64,000 nucleotides of DNA. It comes from NZ13-RE01 sp964612975. GTDB taxonomy: Bacteria > Dictyoglomota > Dictyoglomia > Dictyoglomales > Dictyoglomaceae. The notes below the pieces were generated by a model. That model had not been told where the DNA came from. It did not search any database and worked only from the letters and a program-made list of their open reading frames with translations. The stretch is from NCBI GenBank assembly GCA_964612975.1, contig CAZTGC010000004.1, positions 1-64,000 on the forward strand. Direction: 5' to 3'. Shown one piece after another: positions 46,100-54,198 of this stretch. The first letter of the stretch is position 1. Every line of letters starts with the position of its first letter. A program made the translations under genes and the position numbers.

Positions 46100-47428
46100 T
46101 TACTTAAGCCCCTCTAAAATTGCATCAATTGCTGATTGAAACTTAGGCTTTAGAGCCTTTATAGATTTTGCAGGATTAGCATAGTCTATTTGATTTAAAA
46201 GATCCCAAAATCCAGGAATCCCTGAGATGGGATCTATTTGAGCCCTCGTAGCAGCATCTAATAGTAGATCATAATTTTCCTTTCCTCCAACCTTTTCAAT
46301 TTGATTCTTTACTATAGCCTCCTTTTCTTTATCAGTAGGCATTAACATATAAAGAAGCCAAAGAGCAGAAAGTTCAGGATCCTTCGAAGAGGAAGCTATA
46401 GCCCATGCTCCATCATCAGCCATATCTGCACTCTTCTTCTTACTATCTGGCCCCTTAGGGAAAGGAACAATTCCTAATTTCTTTCCAAGAGCCTGTCTCA
46501 TACCTGTAAGTTCCCAAGGTCCCCAATAATCCATACATGTAATTCCCTTTTGAAATCTTCCCTGAGGATCATTCCACCAATCTGCAGGTCTCATTTTGTA
46601 TTTTGAATCCATATCATAGATAGCTTGAAAAGCTCTATATGCCTTGGGACTATCCATAGCAAAAACAGGCTTTCCTGCTATATATCTTACAATCTCCACA
46701 TCATTAGTATAAAGAAAAGGCTGAACTACTGCCCAAGTAGCGTAAGCCCATTGATCCATTTTACCATCTCCATTGGTATCTTGAGTTAATTTAGAACCAA
46801 TAGAGAAAAAGGCATCCCATGTCCATTTTCCTTGCTTATAAAGGTCTAAAGGATCAGGAAGTCCATTCATTTCAAATTTTTCTTTATTGTAATAAAGAAT
46901 GTATGGAAAAACATTGTCATTATAAATATTTGCTACAGCGTAAACTTGTCCCCGCCAAGTGAAAAATTTGATAATGCTTTCCCTAAATCCCGCTGCCTTC
47001 CATAAGTTGTTATCTTTAAAATTAATATATTTATTTAGAGGTATGAGCATCTTTTTCATCATCCATGTAGGTTTTTCTCCTGCACCTATATAAACTACAT
47101 CTGCACCACTTCCAGAAAGAATTGCTGCACTAAGCTTTGGTCTGTAGTTTTCCCAGGTTGTATAAACTATTTGAACCTTCGCCCCTGTAATCTTCTCAAA
47201 CTCTTCTCTGACTTGCTTTCCTGGTCTTACACCAGGAATACTACTTTGCTCTTCTTCTGGCCAAAATTGCCACATATATATAGTTTTTCCTCTATACTTT
47301 TGGGTATCAATATTAAGGACATAATCCCCAATTTTTACTGAGTATGTTCTTTGAGTAAAACCTGGAAGTATAGCGGTAAGAATAAAGAATATCAATAAAG
47401 AAAGGATAAATACTAAAGATTTTTTCAT
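46100..47428 (-). CDS. sugar ABC substrate-binding protein (family 1)
   Basis: 442 aa. Signal peptide residues 1-25 (GFT|Q), no lipobox. SBP_bac_1 features: KTIYMWQFWPEEE near the mature start, GADVVYIGAGEKPTWMMKKMLIPLNKYI (about 105-132) and DDGAWAIASSSKDPELSALWLLYML in the C-terminal lobe. First gene of the minus-strand polysaccharide operon, so probably the most expressed. AGGAGGG before ATG. An inverted repeat lies in its leader and an AraC regulator gene is encoded just upstream. Substrate unknown. Confidence 0.9.
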   Translation of the reverse strand: MKKSLVFILSLLIFFILTAILPGFTQRTYSVKIGDYVLNIDTQKYRGKTIYMWQFWPEEEQSSIPGVRPGKQVREEFEKITGAKVQIVYTTWENYRPKLSAAILSGSGADVVYIGAGEKPTWMMKKMLIPLNKYINFKDNNLWKAAGFRESIIKFFTWRGQVYAVANIYNDNVFPYILYYNKEKFEMNGLPDPLDLYKQGKWTWDAFFSIGSKLTQDTNGDGKMDQWAYATWAVVQPFLYTNDVEIVRYIAGKPVFAMDSPKAYRAFQAIYDMDSKYKMRPADWWNDPQGRFQKGITCMDYWGPWELTGMRQALGKKLGIVPFPKGPDSKKKSADMADDGAWAIASSSKDPELSALWLLYMLMPTDKEKEAIVKNQIEKVGGKENYDLLLDAATRAQIDPISGIPGFWDLLNQIDYANPAKSIKALKPKFQSAIDAILEGLK

Positions 47429-47450
47429 TTAAATCCCTCCTTTAAAATTT

Positions 47451-47494
47451 CTTTAATATGATTATAGTTATTAAAGAAACTCCCTTCTATTATA
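47451..47494 (-). promoter_or_regulatory. promoter -10 and leader inverted repeat of the polysaccharide operon
   Basis: TATAAT on the minus strand (complement of 47489-47494) with a poor -35 (TAGTTT, 16 bases away), as expected for an activator-dependent promoter. Between it and the ribosome site is a perfect inverted repeat CTTTAATA (47451-47458) / TATTAAAG (47469-47476) with a 10-base centre, a possible operator or leader hairpin. Confidence 0.45.
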
Positions 47495-47639
47495 AAATTG
47501 ACAAAAAATAAAACTATCTTGTTATAAATAAAAATATGTTTTAAAAGTTAAAATAAAGACAAAATTTAAGGTTAATTTAGATTTATAAAATATCCTTCAT
47601 TCAAAATATATAATAAAATTTAATTAGTTAGATTTACCA

Positions 47640-48491
47640 TTATAAAGTAAGTTCCTTCCTATATTTTAGTGGGGTGGTTTTCATAAAGTTTTTAAAAATT
47701 TTTATAAAATAACTAACATCATTAAAACCACATTCAAAGGCAATATCAGATATACTCATATTAGTATTTCTCAAAAATTCTGTGGCCTTTTCAATACGAA
47801 TCTTGTTAATATATTCTATAGGGCTCATACGTAAAACATCTCTAAATATTCTGCATAGGTAAAATTTGCTTATATTACTTTTCTTACTAAGTTCATCTAA
47901 GGTTATATCTTTTTGATAATTTGTATCTATATAAACCAAAACATCTTTTATTTTCTCAAGCTTTAAACTCAGTCTCTTAGATTTTTCAGTGTATTTATCA
48001 AAAATATTCCAAAATATTCTATAAAGTAATCCTTTAATAAGAAGTTCATATCCATAGAGTTTTATTTTAAATAATTCTATAATTTCATAAATATCCCTTC
48101 GAAGGAGTTCATCTTTAATAAAGCTTGGAACTGAATACTTAGCATCTCGCAATGGAATAAAATATTTATGCTTACAAGAATCTGGTTCCTCAGAAAAAAG
48201 GAGCCTTAAATCAAATACTACAGCATAAGCCATGGATTTTTCTACCTCTTCCCCTGAGTGTATGGAACCACAATTTACAAAAAGAAATTGATTATTTCCT
48301 AATATAAATTCCTGCCCATCAATATAAAATTTTGCCTTTCCCCTTTCTAAATATAAAATCTCAAATTCGTTATGCCAATGGGGGTTAAATACACCATTAT
48401 TGTATATAAATATATTTTCATGAACAAAAAAGGGGAAATCAGGTTCTCCGTGGGGAAGCGATTCCTTTAAGTATTTTTTATTTTCATTCAT
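47640..48491 (-). CDS. AraC-family transcriptional regulator with cupin sensor
   Basis: 283 aa. An N-terminal cupin domain (about residues 20-130; HWHNEFEILYLERGKAKFYIDG) is the usual sugar-sensing part. The C-terminal double helix-turn-helix (about 185-283) has DITLDELSKKSNISKFYLCRIFRDVLRMSPIEYI and the signature SISDIAFECGFNDVSYFIKIFKNFMKTTPLKYR. Start ATG 48491 has AAGGAGAGG upstream; the open frame further upstream runs into pseudogene DNA. Same strand as the ten-gene operon and 211 bases before it, so likely its activator. Confidence 0.92.
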   Translation of the reverse strand: MNENKKYLKESLPHGEPDFPFFVHENIFIYNNGVFNPHWHNEFEILYLERGKAKFYIDGQEFILGNNQFLFVNCGSIHSGEEVEKSMAYAVVFDLRLLFSEEPDSCKHKYFIPLRDAKYSVPSFIKDELLRRDIYEIIELFKIKLYGYELLIKGLLYRIFWNIFDKYTEKSKRLSLKLEKIKDVLVYIDTNYQKDITLDELSKKSNISKFYLCRIFRDVLRMSPIEYINKIRIEKATEFLRNTNMSISDIAFECGFNDVSYFIKIFKNFMKTTPLKYRKELTL

Positions 48492-48595
48492 TTGGAGATT
48501 CCTCTCCTTCCTTACCTTAATATTATAATTTATATTATATACCATTGCTAATAATTTACAGGAGTGCTGGTGGAAATTATACATCTCTCCATGGT

Positions 48596-49030
48596 CCAAA
48601 TATGAAAATATATTCTATGGTAAATGTTAAAGTTTTGTCCTCAGGTCTCAATCTAAAGTCATCTTTATCTCTTACCTTTAGTCCAAGACCATCAAGTAAA
48701 AAGAAAGAGCTATTCTGAAGTTCTTATTCTCAAAAAACCTTCTAAGTACTGAATCTTTTTTCTTTAGATTTAACATGAGAAGATAATTACTATTTTCAGA
48801 TCCTGTCCAGTGCAAAACCATATAATTTCCTTTTTCTTTGTTCTGCATGTAAATAGAAACCCAGGCCCAAATTCTTAGATATTCAGGATTTTACCAACTT
48901 CGCTTGTTTGAGAAAAGTTGATACCAGAATTGAAAACCTGCAGATTTTGCTTTTTTCTCTATTTGATCCATTAGGATATTGAGTTATCCCTAAATCACTG
49001 GGACTTGCCAAGTGGTGCATAAATAATCTA
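48596..49030 (-). pseudogene. decayed family-5 ABC substrate-binding protein gene
   Basis: This stretch has no intact gene. The minus strand reads PEYLRIWAWVSIYMQNKEKG then NYMVLHWTG...LNLKKKDSVLRRFFENKNFRIALS, a typical SBP_bac_5 segment ('DPVLRKIFEDKRFRQALS'). At about 48695 the frame shifts directly to LLDGLGLKVRDKDDFRLRPE and DKTLTFTIEY, a segment that in intact relatives lies well over 100 residues later. The gene has therefore lost its middle by deletion, is frameshifted at the joint and has no start or end. Upstream (48930-49030) further short fragments follow in other frames. Confidence 0.75.
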
Positions 49031-49152
49031 TAAAGAATTTTTGTGGAATACAAATAAAAACGTCACATAAAAAAGGATCTTTCATGGAAAAAAGATATTG
49101 TATTACGGAGGAAGATTTGACTTATAAACTATAAAATTAATAAAATATTTTC

Positions 49153-50082
49153 ATGAAAAAAATTAAAATTGGACTTATATTGGGAAGTGGTGGTGCAAAA
49201 GGGCTCTCTCATATTGGAGTTCTTAAAGTATTAGAAAGAGAGAATATAAATATTGATTGCATTTCAGGAAGTAGCATAGGAGCCATTATTGGAGGACTTT
49301 ATGCCAAGGGATATTCTTCCAAGGAGTTAGAAGAGATAGCTTTAAGTATATCAAAAAAGGATGTTTATGAATTCTTAGATTTTTCTATATCAACTCAAGG
49401 GATTTTTAAAGGAGATAGAATTTTAAATTTCTTAGAAAACTTACTTGGAGATATTGAATTTCATCAATTAAAAATTCCCTTTTTAACAGTAGCTGTAGAC
49501 TTGGTAACAGGTAAAAAATTAATATTTAATAAGGGAAAGGTAGTTCCTGCAATAAGGGGAAGCATATCTATACCTGTAATATTTCAGCCATATTCCTTAG
49601 AAGACAAGCTTTTAATAGATGGTGGAGTTTTATCTCCTTTACCCATTGAAGAATTAAGGGAATATCAAAAACCTGATTTAATAATAGGAGTAAATCTGCA
49701 AAGCCCTCCCAATTGGATACCAAAAGAGAAAAATATTTTTTCTATTATCCCAATAGAGCCGAAGGGGTTTTCTGAGAAGGTAATATATAAACTAACTCAA
49801 ACAGGAGTTTTTAGAGAAATTCAAAAAAGATTAAATCCATTATTTAATCCTTCTTTATTAGAGGTTTTGATGCAAACCATCAATATCATGAATTGGGAAA
49901 TAACAGTAAGAAATATTAAATTAGCAGATATAGTTATAAATCCAAGAGTAGAAAATTACAGAACCTTTGATTTTGATAGGGGAAAAGAATTAATAGAAAT
50001 TGGAGAAAAGGCAATAAAAAAAGAGCTTCCACGAATAAAGGAGCTCATAAGAAAAAAATCAAGAAAGTTCTTATGGTTTTAA
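49153..50082 (+). CDS. patatin-like phospholipase/esterase (RssA-type)
   Basis: 309 aa. N-terminal glycine-rich oxyanion loop GSGGAKGLSHIGVL (about residues 12-25), nucleophile serine in GSSIG (about 40-44), and the catalytic aspartate in LIDGGVLSPLP (about 156-166), the Ser-Asp dyad of patatins. No signal peptide; cytoplasmic or membrane-associated lipid acyl hydrolase. No good ribosome site precedes the ATG and the upstream DNA is pseudogene, so the start is less certain. The neighbouring genes run in the opposite direction. Confidence 0.9.
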   Translation: MKKIKIGLILGSGGAKGLSHIGVLKVLERENINIDCISGSSIGAIIGGLYAKGYSSKELEEIALSISKKDVYEFLDFSISTQGIFKGDRILNFLENLLGDIEFHQLKIPFLTVAVDLVTGKKLIFNKGKVVPAIRGSISIPVIFQPYSLEDKLLIDGGVLSPLPIEELREYQKPDLIIGVNLQSPPNWIPKEKNIFSIIPIEPKGFSEKVIYKLTQTGVFREIQKRLNPLFNPSLLEVLMQTINIMNWEITVRNIKLADIVINPRVENYRTFDFDRGKELIEIGEKAIKKELPRIKELIRKKSRKFLWF

Positions 50083-50585
50083 TAAAATTTTACAATTTCT
50101 TCTAAAGGTAATCTTGGTCTTGGATCTGGATCCTCTGCTGGATATCCTAAGGTCATCAGTTCCACAATTACCGCCTCCTTTGGAAGTTGCAAAACTTCCT
50201 TTGCTTTTTCCTGATCAAAGGATCCTATCCAACAGGTACCAAGGCCTTCCTCTACTGCTTGAAGATGAATATGGGTCATTGCAATACTAACATCCACAAT
50301 ATGAGCAGGAATACCACATCTCATAACTCTGCTGGTATCTAAAACATATCCTGCAATTATGACAGGCGCAGAAAGCATAAATGGCTGATGAGGGGCACAT
50401 TCCTTTACTAATTTTTCTCTCATTTCTTTACTTGTTACTACTCCAAATCTACAAGGCTGTCTGTTTACAGCAGAAGGGGCTAATCTTGCAGCCTCAAGAA
50501 TTCTTAATAATTTTTCCCTTTCTACTTCCTTAGGAAGGTATTTTCTTATAGATCTTCTCTTTTGAATTGCAATAAAAACATCCAT
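50079..50585 (-). CDS. nitroreductase-family FMN oxidoreductase
   Basis: 168 aa. FMN-binding RRSIRKYLPKEV (about residues 10-21) and ARLAPSAVNRQPCRF (about 33-47), then GTCWIGSF in the C-terminal half. These NAD(P)H-dependent flavoproteins reduce nitro groups, quinones or flavins. The start follows the htpX stop directly (TAAATG) with GGAGCTG upstream, so it is expressed with htpX and lemA. Natural substrate unknown. Confidence 0.92.
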   Translation of the reverse strand: MDVFIAIQKRRSIRKYLPKEVEREKLLRILEAARLAPSAVNRQPCRFGVVTSKEMREKLVKECAPHQPFMLSAPVIIAGYVLDTSRVMRCGIPAHIVDVSIAMTHIHLQAVEEGLGTCWIGSFDQEKAKEVLQLPKEAVIVELMTLGYPAEDPDPRPRLPLEEIVKFY

Positions 50586-51521
50586 TTATTTCAGCTCCTT
50601 CTCTAAAAGTTTCCACCTTTCTCCCATCATTCTTAGTCTCCTTATTCTTTCTTCTACTGGGGGATGGGTAGATAAAAGATTCTCCTCCCATGATTTATCT
50701 AAAGGACTCACTATATATAAAGGTGCAGTCATTGAATTTGCCCTTTTTACTGGTAATGGATCCCGTGCAATTTTTTCTAACGCAGATGCTAATCCTTCTG
50801 GATATCGGGTTAGCATTGCAGAACCAGCATCTGCCATATATTCCCTTTGGCGAGAAAGGGCAAATCTCAAAAGAGTTGCCAAGATGGGGGATAAAATTGC
50901 TATTAAAACTGCAATTAAAGCAACAATATCTCCACCCTTTCTACTCCTTTTCCCTCCCTTTCCCCAATGGAAGGATCTTCTTAAGGCGTCTCCTAAAATT
51001 ACTATTAATCCCACCATTACTGCAGAAATAGTCTGAAGTCTTATGTCATAATTTCTGATATGAGAGATTTCATGGGCAATTACTCCTTCCAACTCTAATC
51101 TATTCAATTTCTCTAAGAGTCCTGTTGTCACCGCAATGGCACTATTTTGAGGATCCCTTCCTGTAGCAAAGGCATTGGGAGAGGGATCATCTATAACAAA
51201 AATCTTTGGTACTGGAATTCCCCCTGCAATGCTTAATCCTTCCACAACATTTATTAAATATGGATATTCCTCTTTTGTGGGCTCTCGAATACCACTTATA
51301 GAAAGAATTATTTTATCACTATTATAATAGGCGTAATAATTGGTAAAAAAGACTACTAAAAATGCAATGGGGACAGAAATCCATCCCAATTCAAACCAAT
51401 ATCCTATAGCAAATACTACAATAAACAAAAGCAAGGATATAGCAAAAATTATTAATCGAGTTTTTCTCTTATTGGAATCAATAGCATCATAAAAGGTCAA
51501 AGGCCTAATGGAGTTCTTCAT
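50586..51521 (-). CDS. htpX: membrane M48 metalloprotease HtpX
   Basis: 311 aa. Two N-terminal helices (about 22-62), zinc motif HEISH in GVIAHEISHIRNYD (about residue 140), two further helices (about 160-220) and a third zinc ligand region REYMADAGSAMLT (about 230). HtpX removes misfolded membrane proteins. Start overlaps the lemA stop as ATGA; LemA-HtpX pairs are common in bacteria. STHPPVEERIRRLR near the C-terminus is the family tail. Confidence 0.95.
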   Translation of the reverse strand: MKNSIRPLTFYDAIDSNKRKTRLIIFAISLLLFIVVFAIGYWFELGWISVPIAFLVVFFTNYYAYYNSDKIILSISGIREPTKEEYPYLINVVEGLSIAGGIPVPKIFVIDDPSPNAFATGRDPQNSAIAVTTGLLEKLNRLELEGVIAHEISHIRNYDIRLQTISAVMVGLIVILGDALRRSFHWGKGGKRSRKGGDIVALIAVLIAILSPILATLLRFALSRQREYMADAGSAMLTRYPEGLASALEKIARDPLPVKRANSMTAPLYIVSPLDKSWEENLLSTHPPVEERIRRLRMMGERWKLLEKELK

Positions 51522-52072
51522 CCTGTAAAGCTTACTTTAACAGGCTCTCTTTCTGATCCTTCTTTTACTTCGAAATATTCCCTAGATCTAAAATTAAAAA
51601 TACCAGCAACTATATTATTAGGAAAAACTTCTAAAGATTGATTATAAATCATTACTGAATCATTATAAAACTGCCTTGCATATGCAATTTTCGACTCTGT
51701 TCCTGAGAGCTCTTCCTGAAGCATTAGGAAGTTCTGATTTGCTTTCAAATCAGGGTAGTTTTCGGCAACAGCAAAAAGAGTTTTTAATGCTCCTGTAAGA
51801 CCCTCGTTAGCTTCTGCAGCTTCTCCTGGAGTTTTTGCTCCCAACATTTGAGCTCTATACTTAGCGATTTTATCAAAAAGTTCCCTCTCATGAACTGCAT
51901 ATCCCTTTACGGTCTCTACCAAATTGGGTATTAAATCATATCTTCTTTTTAATTGAACATCTATTTGGGCCCATGCATTCTCTACTCTGTTTCTCAAAAC
52001 TATTAGACGGTTATATATGGATATCAAAAGGATCAATAAGAATCCTACCACCCCTAGTATTATCCATCCCAT
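51518..52072 (-). CDS. lemA: LemA-family membrane protein
   Basis: 184 aa. One N-terminal transmembrane helix (about 2-22) and a long helical domain with the family signature NRVENAWAQIDVQLKRRYDLIPNLVETVKGYA (about 30-60) and a C-terminal FNSREYFE-like motif (IFNFRSREYFEV). Function of LemA is unknown; it typically travels with HtpX. Start ATG 52072 has TTAGGAGG upstream, with an A/T palindrome adjoining it; an open frame back to 52168 contains no ribosome site. Confidence 0.93.
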   Translation of the reverse strand: MGWIILGVVGFLLILLISIYNRLIVLRNRVENAWAQIDVQLKRRYDLIPNLVETVKGYAVHERELFDKIAKYRAQMLGAKTPGEAAEANEGLTGALKTLFAVAENYPDLKANQNFLMLQEELSGTESKIAYARQFYNDSVMIYNQSLEVFPNNIVAGIFNFRSREYFEVKEGSEREPVKVSFTG

Positions 52073-52168
52073 TTGTTTTTTCCTCCTAAAATTTTTAATT
52101 GAGTTAATTATACCATAAAAATACTTAATATTTATATTGAAAGAGGATGAAAAATGATTATAGATCAA

Positions 52169-53413
52169 CTAAATTTCCCAACTTCTTAAATATTTTTTCT
52201 GTTCTTCCGTTAACGAATCCCAACTTATTCCCATACTTTTTAACTTTATCTCGGCCACTTTTCTCTCTATCTCCTTTGGAACATCTAAGACAGAAAAGGG
52301 AAGGTCCTTCTTTTCCCTATTAAGCCAAAGCATAACTAAATATTGAATTGCAAAGGATAAGTCCATAATTTCAACGGGATGACCATCTCCTCCTGCAAGG
52401 TTTAAAAGTCTTCCCTCTGCAATTACATAAATTTTTCTTCCATTAGGAAGAAGATATTCTGTTATATTCTCTCTTACTTCTCCTTTATCCCTTGCTATTT
52501 TTTCTAAAGCCTTCATATCAATTTCCACATTAAAATGGCCTGCATTTCCTAAAATCGCCCCATCCTTCATAGAAAGGAAATGTTCTTCTCTTATTACTTT
52601 ATAATTTCCTGTAGCAGTAATAAAAACATCTCCGAATTTTACTGCATCCTCCATGGGCATGACCTCAAAACCCTCCATAACTGCTTCTAATGCCTTTATG
52701 GGATCCACTTCTGTGATAATCACCTTTGCCTTCATCCCTTGAAGTTTATGGGCCAATCCCCTTCCCACCCATCCAAAACCAGAAATTACAAAGACTTTGC
52801 CTGCCACTAAAAGATTTGTATTTCTCATAAAAGAAGATAATGCCGATTCTCCTGTTCCATATCTATTATCAAATAAAAATTTTACCCTTGCATTATTTAC
52901 TGCAATAACGGGAAAGGGAAGACCTTTCTCTTCCAATAAAGCCCTTGCCCTTATCACTCCTGTGGTGGTTTCTTCCCCAACACCTAATGTCTTCTCTTTA
53001 AGATGAGGAAATTCCTTTAAAAGAGTTGTGGTGAGATCAAAACCATCATCTATTAAAAGATCAGGTTCAAATCTTAAAACTTCTCTAAGATTTTCTTTAT
53101 ATTCCTCTTCTGTTTCCCCCCTCCATGCAAAAACTTCTATTCCTTCCTTTACTAAACTTGCCACAACATCATCCTGAGTGGATAAGGGATTACTTCCACA
53201 ACAAACTACCCTTGCTCCTCCCCTCTTAAAGGCTAACGCTAAACAAGCAGTTTTTGCCTCTAAATGAATACACATTCCAATGGTCTTATTTAAGAAGGGT
53301 TTCTTAAAGGAATATTCTTCATCTAAAAAATTTAAAACAGGCATGTGAGTCTTTGCCCAATAGACCTTTTTTTCTCCACTTCCCCATAAATTTAGATCTT
53401 TTATTTTACTCAT
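52169..53413 (-). CDS. ahcY: S-adenosylhomocysteinase (short archaeal/Thermotoga type)
   Basis: 414 aa. Hydrolyses S-adenosylhomocysteine to adenosine and homocysteine using bound NAD. Substrate residues in HLEAKTA, DDGFDLT and EETTTG; the catalytic Lys and Asp lie in VKFLFDNRYGTGES; NAD-binding GFGWVGRG (about residues 215-222); terminal AEGRLLNLAGGDGHP. Lacks the Lys-Tyr C-terminal tail of eukaryotic enzymes, as the short form does. The usual VND before the lysine reads VNN here. Some archaeal relatives prefer S-inosylhomocysteine, which cannot be excluded. It regenerates the methyl cycle but is not linked to the corrinoid genes. Confidence 0.95.
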   Translation of the reverse strand: MSKIKDLNLWGSGEKKVYWAKTHMPVLNFLDEEYSFKKPFLNKTIGMCIHLEAKTACLALAFKRGGARVVCCGSNPLSTQDDVVASLVKEGIEVFAWRGETEEEYKENLREVLRFEPDLLIDDGFDLTTTLLKEFPHLKEKTLGVGEETTTGVIRARALLEEKGLPFPVIAVNNARVKFLFDNRYGTGESALSSFMRNTNLLVAGKVFVISGFGWVGRGLAHKLQGMKAKVIITEVDPIKALEAVMEGFEVMPMEDAVKFGDVFITATGNYKVIREEHFLSMKDGAILGNAGHFNVEIDMKALEKIARDKGEVRENITEYLLPNGRKIYVIAEGRLLNLAGGDGHPVEIMDLSFAIQYLVMLWLNREKKDLPFSVLDVPKEIERKVAEIKLKSMGISWDSLTEEQKKYLRSWEI

Positions 53414-53427
53414 CTTAGTAATAAAAG

Positions 53428-53463
53428 TGAAAAAATAAAAAAGGGGGAGGAAAATCCTCCCCC
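53428..53463 (-). terminator. rho-independent terminator after hsp20
   Basis: Stem GGGGGAGGA (53443-53451) with TCCTCCCCC (53455-53463), loop of 3. On the minus strand it is followed by TTTTTTATTTTTT. It ends the hsp20 transcript just before the ahcY gene. Confidence 0.92.
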
Positions 53464-53470
53464 ATAAAAG

Positions 53471-53920
53471 TTATTTTTCCTCTCTTATCTTTATTTTGAT
53501 TCCTTCTACCTTTTCTGGTTTTGCCTTTGGAAGAGTAAGAGTCAATACTCCGTTCTTATATAATGCTTCTGTCTTATCTGGTATTATGGATTTAGGAAGA
53601 TCTATTCTTCTATATATTCTCCCATATCTTCTTTCTCTTCTATATACATTTTCTCCTTTAACTTCTTCTTCCTCTTTTGTTTCTCCTTGTAAAATTACTT
53701 GATCTTCAGTAACACTAATGTCCACATCTTCTGGTTTAAAACCAGGAAGCTCTACTTTGAGCACTAAATTCTCAGGAGTTTCATAAAGGTCAATTGCAGG
53801 AGTAAAACCAGTAGGTCTCTCCTCAAAACGTTCTAAGGATGTGAACTCAGAGAAGAGTCTATCAATTTCTTTTTCTAATCTTCTAAGCTCTGCAAAGGGA
53901 TCCCAGTATCTTCTTAACAT
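53471..53920 (-). CDS. small heat-shock protein, Hsp20/alpha-crystallin family
   Basis: 149 aa. The N-terminal arm (WDPFAELRRLEKEIDRLFSEF) precedes an alpha-crystallin domain (about residues 40-135: PAIDLYETPENLVLKVELPGF..EDVDISV) and the GVLTLTLPK motif; a short tail with IKI (IXI motif) ends it. Oligomeric ATP-independent holdase that binds unfolding proteins. AAGGAGGTGA before ATG, own promoter and terminator: a single-gene unit. Confidence 0.97.
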   Translation of the reverse strand: MLRRYWDPFAELRRLEKEIDRLFSEFTSLERFEERPTGFTPAIDLYETPENLVLKVELPGFKPEDVDISVTEDQVILQGETKEEEEVKGENVYRRERRYGRIYRRIDLPKSIIPDKTEALYKNGVLTLTLPKAKPEKVEGIKIKIREEK

Positions 53921-53973
53921 TTTTGTTCACCTCCTTAATATTTTATTTTTATCTATATATATTTTCCATATAT

Positions 53974-54001
53974 ATTATATCATAACCTGTCAAGGGGTCA
54001 A
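53974..54001 (-). promoter_or_regulatory. hsp20 promoter
   Basis: On the minus strand TTGACC (complement of 53996-54001) and TATAAT (complement of 53974-53979) are 16 bases apart. The -35 region reads as a tandem TTGACCCCTTGACA. No CIRCE-type inverted repeat is present. Confidence 0.6.
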
Positions 54002-54072
54002 GAGTAAATTGTGGAAAAAAAATAAGAATTACCAAGTAAAATAGAAATCTCATACAAAAAATTATTTAAATC

Positions 54073-54101
54073 TTGACAAAATAAAATATATCTATTATTA
54101 T
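54073..54101 (+). promoter_or_regulatory. promoter of the sugar importer/GH4 operon
   Basis: Consensus TTGACA at 54073-54078 and TATTAT at 54096-54101, spacer 17 bases. A strong Shine-Dalgarno-like AAAGGAGGT at 54126-54134 lies about 20 bases after the expected start site but 50 bases before the real ribosome site, like mRNA-stabilising STAB-SD elements. Confidence 0.65.
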
Positions 54102-54198
54102 ATACAAAAAAATTGCATTATTTACAAAGGAGGTGGTTAAAAGTAAAAAACAAGGATTTTTATAGTCCACCAAAAAAATATCTTAGGAGGGATATAGG

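Noticed and set aside
48492..48599. N-terminal extension of the AraC regulator (MDHGEMYNF...)
   Set aside because: ATG 48491 has a strong ribosome site and the cupin domain starts after it; the extension runs into pseudogene sequence.
49117..49145. Promoter TTGACT...ATAAAA before the patatin gene
   Set aside because: The -10 match is poor and it would leave almost no leader; not strong enough to list.
53921..54072. CIRCE/HrcA operator near hsp20
   Set aside because: No TTAGCACTC-type inverted repeat is present; only a vegetative-type promoter is seen.
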